A DNA stretch of 34,800 bases, from contig DYGJ01000005.1 in assembly GCA_020724765.1 (NCBI GenBank), forward strand, positions 1 to 34,800, read 5' to 3'. Of this stretch, positions 23,454-32,103 are shown piece by piece. Origin of the DNA: Thermotoga sp. (GTDB lineage Bacteria; Bipolaricaulota; Bipolaricaulia; Bipolaricaulales; Bipolaricaulaceae). A program made the position numbers and the translations under genes. Numbering within the stretch: position 1 is the first letter of the stretch; the number at the start of each line of letters is the position of its first letter. The notes below the pieces were generated by a model that searched no databases, was not told the DNA's origin, and saw nothing but the letters and a program-made list of their open reading frames with translations.

Positions 23454-24341
23454 GTGGGGCGGATCCTCTCCGGGGAAGCGATCGCGGCCGAGATTCGGGC
23501 CGAGCTTCAGGCACGGGTCGCGGGGCTGGCCGGGAGAGGGATTGTCCCCGGCCTGGCCATCGTCCGCGTGGGGGACGACCCCGCATCGGCCTCGTACGTC
23601 CGCCAGAAGGAGAAGGCGACCCACGGACTGGGCTTCCTCTCTGAGACGGTGGTTCTCCCCGCGCGGACGACGGAGGACGAGCTCGTGGGCTTGATCGCTT
23701 CGCTGAATGGGGAGCCCCGGTTCCACGGGATCCTCGTTCAACTCCCTCTTCCACCTCGTCTATCCGCGGAGCGCGCGTGCGGGGCGGTGAGCCCGGCGAA
23801 GGACGTGGACTGCCTCCATCCCGAGAACATGGGCCGGCTCGTCCGCGGTGACCCGTACCTCCTTCCGTGCACGCCCCACGCGGTTCAACAGATCCTCCTC
23901 CGCAGCGGGTACCCTCCTGCGGGGAAACACGTGGTGATCGTGGGGCGCAGTCCCCTCGTCGGACGGCCGCTGTCGATCCTTCTCTCCCAGAAGGGGGCCG
24001 GCGGGGATGCCACGGTGACCCTGTGCCATTCAGCCACGCCCGACCTAGGGGCGTTCACCCGTCAGGCGGACATCCTCGTCGTGGCGGTGGGGCGGCCGCG
24101 GACGGTGACGGCGGACGTGGTCCGTGAAGGCACAGTGGTCATCGACGTGGGGGTGAACCGGGTGGACGCCCCCTCCCACCCCAAAGGTTACCGGCTGGTG
24201 GGCGACACCGACTTCGAGTCGCTCCGCGCGAAGGCCGCGGCCATCACCCCGGTCCCCGGTGGGGTCGGGCCGATGACGGTGACCATGCTCTTGGTCAACA
24301 CTGTGGCGGCTTGTGAGGCGCAGACTCAGGACGCGAGGTGA
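23454..24341 (+). CDS. folD: Bifunctional methylenetetrahydrofolate dehydrogenase/cyclohydrolase
   Basis: FolD interconverts 10-formyl-THF, methenyl-THF and methylene-THF, linking formate to methylene-THF. It acts after Fhs in the methyl branch of the Wood-Ljungdahl pathway and in serine/glycine metabolism. From GTG 23454 it has 295 residues. GTG 23451, which overlaps the last base of the preceding TAG, is equally possible; AAGGG at 23443-23447 spaces better to 23454. Motifs include VGDDPASASYVRQKEKA with the catalytic Lys, ILVQLPLPP, KDVDCLHPENMG, VGRSPLVGRPLSILL for NAD(P) binding and TPVPGGVGPMTVTMLL. The overlap with the transporter suggests termination-reinitiation. fhs begins 6 nt downstream. 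Confidence 0.95.
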   Translation: MGRILSGEAIAAEIRAELQARVAGLAGRGIVPGLAIVRVGDDPASASYVRQKEKATHGLGFLSETVVLPARTTEDELVGLIASLNGEPRFHGILVQLPLPPRLSAERACGAVSPAKDVDCLHPENMGRLVRGDPYLLPCTPHAVQQILLRSGYPPAGKHVVIVGRSPLVGRPLSILLSQKGAGGDATVTLCHSATPDLGAFTRQADILVVAVGRPRTVTADVVREGTVVIDVGVNRVDAPSHPKGYRLVGDTDFESLRAKAAAITPVPGGVGPMTVTMLLVNTVAACEAQTQDAR

Positions 24342-24347
24342 GCGACG

Positions 24348-26108
24348 ATGGCCTATGACCCGACGAAACGAGCAGACTGGGAGATCGCAGCCGAGGCGGA
24401 GAAGGGGATGCCGTCCCCTTCCGAGTGGCAGAAGAGGCTGGGCCTCAAGACGGACGAGGTCCTCCCCTACGGTCGGATCGCCAAGCTCGACACCCGCCGG
24501 ATTCTCGACCGGCTGAGCGACGCGCCCACCGGCAGATACATCGAGATCACCGCCATCACCCCCACCCCGCTTGGGGAAGGCAAGACCACCACCACCCTCG
24601 GCTTGATCGGGGGCCTCTCCCGCCGCGGGATGCGGGCGGGCGGGGCGATCCGCCAGCCGTCGGGCGGTCCCTCGATGAACATCAAGGGCACGGCTGCCGG
24701 CGGTGGGAACGCCCTCCTCATCCCGATGACCGAGTTCACGATGGGCCTAACGGGAGACATCGACGCGGTCACGAACGCCCACAACCTGGCCTTGGTCGCC
24801 CTCACCGCGCGCCTCCACCACGAAGCGAATTACGCGGACGAAGCCCTCGCCAAGCGGGGACTGCGGCGTCTGGACATCGACCCTCGTCGGGTGGAGATGA
24901 GGTGGGCGATGGACTTCTGCGCCCAGGCCCTCCGCCAGGTCGTGATCGGCCTCGGAGGGAAGGGGAACGGTCTCCCGATGGAATCGGGGTTCCAGATCTC
25001 GGTGTCCTCAGAGCTGATGGCGATCCTCTCCATCGCGCGCGACCTGCGGGACCTTCGGGCGCGGATCGGGGAGATCACAGTGGCCTACGACAGACGAGGG
25101 AACCCGATCACCTGCGACGACCTCGAGGTGGGGGGGGCGATGGCAGCGTGGATGCGGAACGCCCTCCACCCGACCCTGTGCTCCACCATCGAGTACCAGC
25201 CGGTCCTCGTCCATGCCGGTCCGTTTGCGAACATCGCCGTCGGTCAGTCCTCGATCCTCGCCGACCGACTGGGGTTGAAGCTGTGGAACTACCACGTCAC
25301 GGAGAGCGGGTTCGGGGCCGACATCGGGTTCGAGAAGTTCTGGAATGTGAAGTGCCGCCTGAGTGGCCTCACCCCCCACGTGTCCGTGGTTACGGCCACG
25401 ATCCGCGCTCTGAAAATGCACGGCGGCGGATCGCGCGTCGTGCCGGGAAGGTCCCTCCCTAAGGAGTACAAGGAGGAGAACCTCAAGCTCCTCGAGCGGG
25501 GCATCGCAAACCTCCTCCACCACATTGCGATCGTGCGGAAGTCGGGGGTGAAGCCAGTGGTGTGCATCAATCGATTCCAAACCGACACCGGGGCCGAGGT
25601 GAACCTCGTCCGGCGCCACGTGGAGCGGGCCGGCGCCCGCTGCGCGGTGGGCGAACACTGGCGCAAGGGAGGGGAGGGAGCCCTCGAACTGGCCGACGCC
25701 GTGATCGAGGCGTGCGCGGAGCGGTCGGAGTTCGACTTCCTGTACCCCCTGGAACTGCCGCTCCGGGAGCGGGTGGAGCGGATCGCCCGGGAGGTGTACG
25801 GGGCGGATGGGGTCGCGTGGAGCCCGGAGGCGGAGGAGAAGGTTCGCGCGTTCGAGTCCGATTCCCGATTCCGCGACTACGCGACGATGATGGTGAAGAC
25901 CCATCTCTCGCTCTCCCACAATCCGGATTGGAAAGGGGTTCCCACGGGATGGACCTTGCCGATCCGGGACTTACTCCTCTTCTCCGGGGCGCGGTTCCTG
26001 TGCCCGGTGGCCGGCGCAATCACCCTCATGCCCGGCACGGCGTCCGACCCCGCGTTCCGCCGGGTGGACGTGGATCCCGAGACGGGCGAGGTCCGCGGCC
26101 TGTTCTAG
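24348..26108 (+). CDS. fhs: Formate--tetrahydrofolate ligase
   Basis: Fhs (FTHFS) makes 10-formyl-THF from formate, THF and ATP; it is the entry enzyme of the methyl branch in acetogens and also runs in reverse. The protein has 586 residues, somewhat longer than the common 556-560. [16 protein letters not shown] (71-86) is the family P-loop. It is followed by [22 protein letters not shown] and [14 protein letters not shown]. In well-known homologues the corresponding stretch reads RQPS-LGP-x-FG-x-KGGAAGGGY, so this copy belongs to a divergent branch. The end ([21 protein letters not shown]) is close to the family norm. ATG 24348 lies 6 nt after folD. The convergent gene ends 135 nt away, with a repeat hairpin between. 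Confidence 0.95.
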   Translation: MAYDPTKRADWEIAAEAEKGMPSPSEWQKRLGLKTDEVLPYGRIAKLDTRRILDRLSDAPTGRYIEITAITPTPLGEGKTTTTLGLIGGLSRRGMRAGGAIRQPSGGPSMNIKGTAAGGGNALLIPMTEFTMGLTGDIDAVTNAHNLALVALTARLHHEANYADEALAKRGLRRLDIDPRRVEMRWAMDFCAQALRQVVIGLGGKGNGLPMESGFQISVSSELMAILSIARDLRDLRARIGEITVAYDRRGNPITCDDLEVGGAMAAWMRNALHPTLCSTIEYQPVLVHAGPFANIAVGQSSILADRLGLKLWNYHVTESGFGADIGFEKFWNVKCRLSGLTPHVSVVTATIRALKMHGGGSRVVPGRSLPKEYKEENLKLLERGIANLLHHIAIVRKSGVKPVVCINRFQTDTGAEVNLVRRHVERAGARCAVGEHWRKGGEGALELADAVIEACAERSEFDFLYPLELPLRERVERIAREVYGADGVAWSPEAEEKVRAFESDSRFRDYATMMVKTHLSLSHNPDWKGVPTGWTLPIRDLLLFSGARFLCPVAGAITLMPGTASDPAFRRVDVDPETGEVRGLF

Positions 26109-26159
26109 GGGCCTGTGGGGGAGGATCGCGGGCCTCCGGCCGGACGGGGTACCAGGGCG

Positions 26160-26205
26160 ATCGTAGCGTCGCAGCTTGCCTGCGACGGCCTTTCACGGAA
26201 TCGAG
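26160..26205 (+). repeat. Short repeat module between convergent genes
   Basis: GTAGCGTCGCAG leads into CGTCGCAG (26167-26174)/CTGCGACG (26180-26187), a perfect 8-bp stem with a CTTGC loop. GCCTTTCACGGAA follows, as at 31306-31356. Placed between fhs and the convergent ligase gene, it could serve as a two-way transcription end, though that is inference. Confidence 0.6.
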
Positions 26206-26243
26206 GGACCGCTAACGGGCGAACTGTCCTTCCGACTTCGCCC

Positions 26244-28943
26244 CTACGGGGTTTCGCGGGTGCCCTGGAGGAGCTGGGCGAGGACCACCCCGTCCTTTGT
26301 GTGGTGTTCGATCGCGAACCCACGGTGCTGGAAGATCGCGATCATCCGTACGTTGTCCGGCGTGGTCTCCGCCTTCACCACCTGGACGCCCCAACTGCGG
26401 GCGATCTCCAGGCAGTAGTCGGTGAGCGTTCCCCCGAGCCCTTGGTTCTGCCACGGGTCGGCCACGAACACTGCGTACTCGGCGTTGGTGGGATCCGGGC
26501 CCACGACGAGCCGCCCCACCCCGGCGATCTTCTTCCGCCCCGCGTCCTCGACCTCGGCCACGATCGCCATCTCCCGGTCGTAGTCGATGAAACAGAACGG
26601 GATTGCCATTTGGTGGGTGGACTGCTTGAACAGGTACCGGAACCGGAACCGGATGGACTCCCGCGACGAAACGGCGAGCATCTCGTGCCACATCGGTTCG
26701 TCCTCAGGACGGATCGGCCGCAAGAGCACCTTCGTCCCGTTGCGAAAGGTGACCGAGCGGGAATAGCCTTCGGGGTAGGGGCGGATCGCGAGGTGGGCGT
26801 AGGGCCGCGGCGGGTTCTTCAGGGCCTCCTGGTCCACGACGATGCGTGCGTCCACGGCTACCACCTCGTCCGGCGAGGCCACGAGGGGGTTGATGTCGAG
26901 TTCCTTGATCTCCGGGTAGTCGGCGATGAGGTACGAGACGCGCATGATCGTCTCCACGAGGAGGTCGAGGTCTGCGCCGGGCTTTCCGCGGTACCCCTCG
27001 ATGAGGGGCCAGCTCTGGAGCGACTCCAGCCGGCGTCGGGCGAGGCGTTCGTTCAACGGCGGGAGTGCCAAAGCGGTGTCCTTGTACACCTCGGCAGCGA
27101 TGCCTCCCATTCCCACCATGAGCACGGATCCGAACGTGGGGTCCTTCTTCGCCCCCACGAGAAGCTCGAACCCTCTCGATGTGTCGATCATCCGCTGCAC
27201 GGTGATCCCCTCGATCCGCGCCTCTGGTCGGCGTTGGCGCACCGTGTCCATCATCCGCGCGAACGCCGCCCGGACCTCGTCGTCGCTGTGGAGTCCGAGA
27301 GCCACCCCTCCGACGTCAGTCTTGTGGGTGATGTCCGGGGACAGAATCTTCAGCACGACCGGGTATCCCGCCTTCTTCGCCGCGGCGACCGCCTCGTCAG
27401 CCGTACGCGCGGTCTGGGGCAGCACCACCGGGATCCCGTACGCAGCCAGGATCTCTTTCGAGTCCTGCTCGGAGAGGATCTCCGCCTTCTCGAGGAGCGG
27501 CCGGACCTGTTTGCGGACCGTCGCCTGGTCGAGGGAGAGGCGGACGGGCATCTCGCGCGGGGTTTCGTAGAGGAGCTCAAGGTTGCGGGCGTAGTCCACG
27601 AGGTGCATGAACGCCTCCACCGCCTGGTCGGGGGTGGCGTACGTGGGGACGCTGGCTCGGTTGAAGAGCTCGATCCCGTCGCGCATCAGCCGCCCACCCA
27701 TCCACGCCGCGAGCACGGGCTTCGCGGATTTCGCCGCGATCGCGCTCACCTCGCGGGCGGTGGTGGTGGGGTCCGTCACGGACTGAGGGGCGAGAACGGC
27801 GATCACCGCGTCCACCTCCGGATCCGCCAACAGGGTTTCCAGCGCCGTCGCGTACCGCTCGGGCGGGGCGTCCCCTAGCACGTCCACCGGGTTCCCGTGG
27901 GACCAGAACTTGGGCAGGATCTCGTTCAGCTTGGCCATCGTTTCCGGGGAGAGCTGAGCGAGGGTCCCCCGGCGGGCGATGAGGGCGTCGGTGGCCATCA
28001 CGCCCGGTCCGCCGGCGTTGGTGAGGATCGCCAACCGCGACCCGCGTGGAGGTCGGATCTTCGCCAGCAGCTCAGCGGAGTCGAATAGGTCGCCGATCTC
28101 GTACACGCGGACCATCCCCGCCCGCCGGAACGCAGCGTCGTACACCGAATCCTCCCCGGCCATCGCCCCGGTGTGAGAGCTGGCGGCTTTCGCCGACTCG
28201 GCGAACCGGCCCGCTTTGTAGACGAGGATCGGCTTCGAGCGCGCGAACGCCCGCGAGGCGGACATGAACTTGCGCGCCTCGCTCACGGACTCGATGTAGA
28301 GGAGGATCGACCGCGTCTTCTCATCCTCCCCGAAATAGTCGATGAGGTCGCCGAAGTCCACGTCGAGCATGTTCCCCACCGACACGAAGTACGAGAACCC
28401 GATCCCCTCGTCTACGGCCCAGTCGAGGATCGAAGTGCAGAGAGCGCCTGATTGAGAGATGAACGCCACGTTCCCATCCGGAGGGTGACCGGCGGCGAAG
28501 GTCGCGTTCATCCCGATCCTGGGGACGATGATCCCCAGGCAGTTCGGTCCGATGATCCTCATCCCGTCGAACTCTGCGGCTGCAGCCTTCACCTCGGCCT
28601 CGAGGGCCTTCCCATCGGAGCCGATCTCGCGGAACCCAGCGGAGAGGATGACCAACCCGCGGATCCCCGCTTTACCGCACTGCCGGACCAGCCCGGGAAC
28701 GGTCGAGCCCGGGGTGCAGATCACGGCGAGATCTGGGATCCGGGGGAGGGATGAAATGTCTGGATAGCTCTGGATGCCCTGAACCGACTCCCGCTTCGGG
28801 TTCACGGGGTAGACGACTCCGGTGAACCCGGCGTTGATCATGTTGCGCAGAACGCTGAACCCCACCGTGCCCGGGTTGCTGCTCGCTCCGATGACGGCCA
28901 CCCGGTGGGGGTTGAAGATCTTGTCGAGATTGCGAATGCTCAC
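26244..28943 (-). CDS. ADP-forming acetate--CoA ligase fused to GNAT acetyltransferase
   Basis: The product has 899 residues. Residues 1-460 match the alpha part of NDP-forming acyl-CoA synthetases: CoA-binding VAVIGASSNPGTVG (16-29), FISQSGALCTS (161-171) and SSHTGAMAG with His257, the phospho-histidine position of archaeal ADP-forming acetyl-CoA synthetases. Residues about 485-710 are the beta, ATP-grasp part, with SPDITHKTDVGG (His540) and ELDINPL. Residues about 730-895 are a GNAT domain, with the acetyl-CoA loop QNQGLGG (832-838) and Glu822. This architecture also describes Pat/YfiQ protein acetyltransferases, whose ligase part is thought to be inactive; here the key His is kept. It may make acetate plus ATP, acetylate proteins, or both. 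GTG 28943 follows GGAGGT by about 7 nt. Confidence 0.9.
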   Translation of the reverse strand: MSIRNLDKIFNPHRVAVIGASSNPGTVGFSVLRNMINAGFTGVVYPVNPKRESVQGIQSYPDISSLPRIPDLAVICTPGSTVPGLVRQCGKAGIRGLVILSAGFREIGSDGKALEAEVKAAAAEFDGMRIIGPNCLGIIVPRIGMNATFAAGHPPDGNVAFISQSGALCTSILDWAVDEGIGFSYFVSVGNMLDVDFGDLIDYFGEDEKTRSILLYIESVSEARKFMSASRAFARSKPILVYKAGRFAESAKAASSHTGAMAGEDSVYDAAFRRAGMVRVYEIGDLFDSAELLAKIRPPRGSRLAILTNAGGPGVMATDALIARRGTLAQLSPETMAKLNEILPKFWSHGNPVDVLGDAPPERYATALETLLADPEVDAVIAVLAPQSVTDPTTTAREVSAIAAKSAKPVLAAWMGGRLMRDGIELFNRASVPTYATPDQAVEAFMHLVDYARNLELLYETPREMPVRLSLDQATVRKQVRPLLEKAEILSEQDSKEILAAYGIPVVLPQTARTADEAVAAAKKAGYPVVLKILSPDITHKTDVGGVALGLHSDDEVRAAFARMMDTVRQRRPEARIEGITVQRMIDTSRGFELLVGAKKDPTFGSVLMVGMGGIAAEVYKDTALALPPLNERLARRRLESLQSWPLIEGYRGKPGADLDLLVETIMRVSYLIADYPEIKELDINPLVASPDEVVAVDARIVVDQEALKNPPRPYAHLAIRPYPEGYSRSVTFRNGTKVLLRPIRPEDEPMWHEMLAVSSRESIRFRFRYLFKQSTHQMAIPFCFIDYDREMAIVAEVEDAGRKKIAGVGRLVVGPDPTNAEYAVFVADPWQNQGLGGTLTDYCLEIARSWGVQVVKAETTPDNVRMIAIFQHRGFAIEHHTKDGVVLAQLLQGTRETP

Positions 28944-28950
28944 TGGCGTT

Positions 28951-28968
28951 ACCTCCGGCGTGATTATA
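28951..28968 (-). promoter_or_regulatory. Consensus -10 box and ribosome-binding site of the ligase-GNAT gene
   Basis: On the minus strand a perfect TATAAT (28963-28968) lies just before the ribosome-binding site GGAGGT (28951-28956). The predicted transcription start falls on the first bases of that site, giving a leader of only about 13 nt. No good -35 is visible 16-18 bp upstream. The 47-nt gap is shared with the divergent rpiA. Confidence 0.5.
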
Positions 28969-28990
28969 GGATGGGGTTCGACGCACAGCC

Positions 28991-29692
28991 ATGAACGGTG
29001 GAGAGCGGCTGAAGAGGGAAGCAGCGGAGAAGGCGGTGGAGTTCGTCCAGTCGGGGATGGTCCTCGGCCTCGGCCACGGCACCACCGTGCACCACGCTCT
29101 TCTCAAGCTGGCCGAGCAACTTCGGTCCGGCGAGCTGGAGTCCATCAAGGGAGTCCCCTGTTCCCGGGAGGTCGAGAGGGAGGCGCGGAGCCTCGGGATC
29201 CCTCTCACCACGTTGGAGGATCACCCCGCGCTCGACCTCACCATCGACGGGGCGGACGAGGTGGATCCCGCGCTGAACCTGATCAAGGGTGGCGGAGGAG
29301 CCCTGCTGCGGGAGAAGATCGTCGCCCAGGCGAGCCGGCGCGAGGTGATCGTGGTGGACGAGGGCAAGCTCTCCCCCTCTCTCGGGACGCGGTGGCCGGT
29401 CCCGGTGGAGGTCCTCCCGTTCGGGTGGAAAACCCACGTGCGGTTCCTGGAAGGGCTCGGCGCGGAAGTCGTGTTGCGTCGGGGCTCGGGTGGAGAGCCG
29501 TTCCAGACCGACCAAGGGAATCTCGTCCTCGACTGCCGGTTCGGCCCGATCCGTGCCCCCTACGCCCTTGCCCGCGGGCTTGACGAGCGTGCGGGGATCG
29601 TCGCCCACGGCCTGTTCCTCGGCCTGGCCACCGACCTGGTCGTGGCCGGGCCGACCGGAGTCCGCCACCTCCAGAGCCGCGCGAGATCGTGA
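28991..29692 (+). CDS. rpiA: Ribose-5-phosphate isomerase A
   Basis: RpiA interconverts ribose-5-phosphate and ribulose-5-phosphate in the non-oxidative pentose phosphate pathway. The protein has 233 residues. [12 protein letters not shown] near the N-terminus corresponds to the phosphate loop; most homologues read GLGTGST, so His and Thr replacements are notable but conservative for a loop. [25 protein letters not shown] contains the Asp, Asp and Lys active-site residues, and VVDEGKL is also typical. ATG 28991 has no Shine-Dalgarno site in the 20 nt before it. It is divergent from the ligase-GNAT gene and followed by a 445-nt repeat region. Confidence 0.94.
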   Translation: MNGGERLKREAAEKAVEFVQSGMVLGLGHGTTVHHALLKLAEQLRSGELESIKGVPCSREVEREARSLGIPLTTLEDHPALDLTIDGADEVDPALNLIKGGGGALLREKIVAQASRREVIVVDEGKLSPSLGTRWPVPVEVLPFGWKTHVRFLEGLGAEVVLRRGSGGEPFQTDQGNLVLDCRFGPIRAPYALARGLDERAGIVAHGLFLGLATDLVVAGPTGVRHLQSRARS

Positions 29693-29727
29693 TCCGTAGT
29701 CCGTAATCCGTTATGGCCCTCCAACTG

Positions 29728-30065
29728 CCGTCGGAAACAACCCCCGACGTCGGAAAGGCCGTCGGGCATGAAGCCCGACGCTACAAGCGATGGGGTTGTG
29801 TGGCGTCGGCCGCCGTGTCCGACGGCTTTTCCGAGGATTGCGCGGCGCGGCAACTCGTCAGCGACAGCCTCTCGTGCCGACGAACCCGTTCACCGCGAAG
29901 GACAAGGGGTACGAAGGGATCTGGATCTTCCGAACCCCACTCTTGTGCGCCTTCGCGCCCTTGGTGACCTTTGTGGTAGGTCCTAGGTCTGAACCAGCGC
30001 GCCGACAGCCGCCCAACCGTTCAACTGCTGTTCTCAGCGTGCTCTGCGCCCTTCGCGGCTGAACT
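29728..30065. repeat. Repeat-filled intergenic region between rpiA and prfA
   Basis: No gene is seen here. CGTCGGGC (29760-29767) and GCCCGACG (29773-29780) form an 8-bp stem with an ATGAA loop, followed by CTAC, the standard module end. A degenerate CCGTGTCCGACGGC hairpin follows. A second unit resembling the MITE-like element at 8106-8298 spans about 29888-30062. It runs from a TTCACCGCGAAGG block to CCTTCGCGGCTGAA, with an inner CTTGGTGACCTTTGTGGT block. Short frames here lack any recognisable product. Confidence 0.6.
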
Positions 30066-30125
30066 GTCGGGCTGCGTCGGAGAACGCCGGTCGCCAAGCC
30101 GCGTGTAGGTCCTCCTGCTTTCGGC

Positions 30126-30131
30126 TACCCT
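30126..30131 (+). promoter_or_regulatory. -10-like hexamer 6 nt before prfA
   Basis: TACCCT lies exactly 6 nt upstream of the prfA GTG, and no Shine-Dalgarno site is present. This is the spacing of leaderless promoters. No clear -35 was found. Confidence 0.3.
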
Positions 30132-30137
30132 TCGGCC

Positions 30138-31205
30138 GTGGACCGAATCCTGTCTCGTGTGGACACCGCCGCGGCCGAGTTCCGGCAGCTCGAAGAAGAG
30201 CTCTCCCGACCGGGGATCGCCTCTCGTCCCGACTTCGTCGACCTGTCACGCCGCTACGCCCGTCTGCGCGAGCTTGTGGCCAAGGGAGAGGAACTGAAGA
30301 GGCTCCGGGCGGCGATCGCCGAGGAAGAGGAGCTCCTTCGCGAGGAGGCCGACGCTGAACTCCGCGAGGCCTTGCGGGCAGAAATCGAGCGTGACCAGGC
30401 AAGGGCCGAAACCTTGTCCCATGAGCTCCTGCGCATGCTCCTCCCGGAGAACCCGGCGGACCGCAAGAACGCGATCGTGGAAATCCGCGCGGGCGCCGGG
30501 GGAGAAGAAGCGGCTTTGTTCGCTTCCGAGCTGCTCCGGATGTACAGCCGGTACGCGGAACGAAAAGGGTACGGTGTTCGGGTGATGGACACCCATCCCA
30601 CGGCGCTGGGGGGGATGAAGCAGGTCGTGTTCGCCCTCGAGGGGGAGGGTGCCTACGGGCGGCTGCGTTACGAGTCCGGTGTGCATCGGGTTCAGCGGGT
30701 CCCGGAGACCGAAGCGAGTGGACGCGTCCACACTTCGACCGCCACCGTGGTTGTCCTGCCGGAAGCGGAGGACGTTGAGGTCGAGATCCGACCCGACGAT
30801 TTGAGGATCGACACGTTCCGCGCCAGCGGCCCTGGCGGTCAACACATGCAGAAGAACGAAAGCGCTGTTCGGATCACCCACATCCCGACCGGGATCGTCG
30901 TGGGCTCTCAGGAGGAGCGCTCTCAGCACCGGAACCGCGAGCTCGCCTTGCGTGTGCTCCGTGCCCGGCTGTGGGAGATCGAGGCTCGAGAGAAGGAGAA
31001 CGAGCTTCGCGATGCCCGCCGAAAGCAGATTGGGACTGGCGATCGCTCCGAGAAGATCCGTACCTACAACTTTCCCCAGACGCGGGTCACCGACCACCGC
31101 ATCGGACTCACCCTACACTGCCTAGGTGCCGTGATGGACGGTGACCTCGATCAGCTCATCGACCCAGTCCTCACTGCCGAGGTGGCGGAGACCCTCGTCG
31201 ACTAG
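30138..31205 (+). CDS. prfA: Peptide chain release factor 1
   Basis: RF1 terminates translation at UAA and UAG. The protein has 355 residues. An N-terminal helical coiled coil (about 1-100) is rich in Glu and Arg. The codon-recognition region reads [16 protein letters not shown], where Pro189-Glu190-Thr191 is the PxT tripeptide that separates RF1 from RF2 (SPF). [19 protein letters not shown] contains the catalytic GGQ (233-235); RF1s more often read SGAGGQHVN, so Pro232 and Met-Gln are local variants. The product ends in the usual DHRIG..LH segment and a helical tail. The start GTG 30138 has no Shine-Dalgarno site. prmC, a frequent partner, is not adjacent. Confidence 0.95.
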   Translation: MDRILSRVDTAAAEFRQLEEELSRPGIASRPDFVDLSRRYARLRELVAKGEELKRLRAAIAEEEELLREEADAELREALRAEIERDQARAETLSHELLRMLLPENPADRKNAIVEIRAGAGGEEAALFASELLRMYSRYAERKGYGVRVMDTHPTALGGMKQVVFALEGEGAYGRLRYESGVHRVQRVPETEASGRVHTSTATVVVLPEAEDVEVEIRPDDLRIDTFRASGPGGQHMQKNESAVRITHIPTGIVVGSQEERSQHRNRELALRVLRARLWEIEAREKENELRDARRKQIGTGDRSEKIRTYNFPQTRVTDHRIGLTLHCLGAVMDGDLDQLIDPVLTAEVAETLVD

Positions 31206-31239
31206 CCGGCGATGTGGGGCTTCCCAGGCCCGCCCGACC

Positions 31240-31537
31240 AAACGGCCGTCGGGGATGAACCCCGACGCTGCGCAACCAGCGCCCGTTCCACGGAAGATCT
31301 CGTAGCGTCGCAGCTTGCCTGCTGCAGACAGGTCTGCGACGGCATTTCACGGAACAGCAGAACCGAGGAGCCGCCAGCCATCGAACCGCTTTTCTGGCCG
31401 TCGGGCATGAAGCCCGACGCTACGCAATCCGAGAGGCCGTCGGGGACAAGCCTCGACGCTACAACATCCTCGCCGATCCCCAGGAAGAGGCCGTGGCGGC
31501 GCAGTTCGTCGGCGACGGCCTTCTCAGCGGAACCGCT
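31240..31537. repeat. Repeat array between prfA and smpB
   Basis: Four or more modules lie in tandem. CGTCGGGG-ATGAA-CCCCGACG covers 31247-31267. A GTAGCGTCGCAG...CTGCGACGG pair covers 31306-31342, with GCATTTCACGGAAC after it. CGTCGGGC-ATGAA-GCCCGACG-CTAC covers 31399-31423. A decayed CGTCGGGG-ACAAG-CCTCGACG-CTAC covers 31437-31461. A last module around 31495-31537 (GTCGGCGACGGCC, then TTCTCAGCGGAACC) runs into the 3' end of smpB and contains its stop codon. Confidence 0.7.
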
Positions 31538-31979
31538 TCAAGGCCTCGCGGGCCTTACGCTCTTCCTCTTCCTGGACGATCTTCCGCCGTTTGTCCACCT
31601 TTGTCTGCCCCCGGGCAAGGGCCAGTTCCACCTTGGCGTAGCCGCGGTCGTTGAAGTAGAGAGACATCGGGACAAGGGTGTACCCGGCCCGGCCCACCTT
31701 GCCGATGAGCCGCGCGATCTCCCGCTTGTGAAAGAGGAGACGCCGCGGCCGCTCGGGGTCGTGTCCCCGTGCTCCGCTCGGGCCGTAAGGAGCGATGTGG
31801 ACCCCCAGCAGCCACACCTCGCCGTCCTTCACCCGGGCGTAGGACTCATCGAGCGAAGCCCGGTGGAGGCGAAGGGACTTCACCTCCGAGCCGCGGAGAG
31901 AGATCCCCGCCTCATAGGTCTCCTCGACCGCGTAGTCGCGGCGAGCACGGCGGTTGCGGGCGACCAGTTCCCGGGGCAT
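31524..31979 (-). CDS. smpB: SsrA (tmRNA)-binding protein
   Basis: SmpB delivers tmRNA to stalled ribosomes in trans-translation. The protein has 151 residues. The OB-fold core shows RRDYAVEETYEAGISLRGSEVKSLR, YARVKDGEVWLLGVHIAPY and RRLLFHKREIARL. The basic C-terminal tail (RGQTKVDKRRKIVQEEEERKAREALKRFR) would fold in the mRNA channel. No tmRNA gene is visible in the window. ATG 31979 lacks a Shine-Dalgarno site; TAGCCT lies 6 nt upstream. The last codons and the TGA fall within sequence shared with the intergenic repeat family, so the C-terminal residues may have been reshaped by insertion. Confidence 0.95.
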   Translation of the reverse strand: MPRELVARNRRARRDYAVEETYEAGISLRGSEVKSLRLHRASLDESYARVKDGEVWLLGVHIAPYGPSGARGHDPERPRRLLFHKREIARLIGKVGRAGYTLVPMSLYFNDRGYAKVELALARGQTKVDKRRKIVQEEEERKAREALKRFR

Positions 31980-31985
31980 GCGTCT

Positions 31986-31991
31986 AGGCTA
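31986..31991 (-). promoter_or_regulatory. -10-like hexamer 6 nt before smpB
   Basis: TAGCCT on the minus strand lies exactly 6 nt before ATG 31979. A GTGGCA 18 bp further upstream (32010-32015) matches the -35 consensus at 4/6. With no Shine-Dalgarno site present, a leaderless transcript is a reasonable reading. Confidence 0.33.
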
Positions 31992-32066
31992 CCGTGCCTG
32001 AGGGCGCCGTGCCACCGTCGGAGCCATCGGCAGGGAAGGCCCCTCTGCATTCCGTCTGAACGTAAT

Positions 32067-32103
32067 GCGGACCATGGTCCGCCCTGTGGGGGCTTGCTAT
32101 AAT
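32067..32103 (+). promoter_or_regulatory. Extended -10 promoter with 16-bp palindromic operator candidate
   Basis: TGCTATAAT (32095-32103) is an extended -10 with a perfect TATAAT. GCGGACCATGGTCCGC (32067-32082) is a perfect 16-bp palindrome covering the -35 position. The downstream gene starts at 32137 after a GAGGAGGAGG ribosome-binding site. A dyad over the -35 suggests repressor or activator binding. Confidence 0.6.

Noticed and set aside
26115-27878. Long plus-strand frame (587 codons) opposite the ligase-GNAT gene
   Set aside because: It is the complement of a well-supported conserved gene, its translation has no recognisable motif, and its start lies in repeat sequence.
31240-31461. 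Possible CRISPR array between prfA and smpB
   Set aside because: Repeats are short hairpin modules of differing sequence and orientation with irregular spacing. There are no uniform spacers and no cas genes.
31980-32066. tmRNA gene next to smpB
   Set aside because: Neither the tRNA-like ends nor a tag-encoding frame could be found. The gap is too short for a tmRNA.
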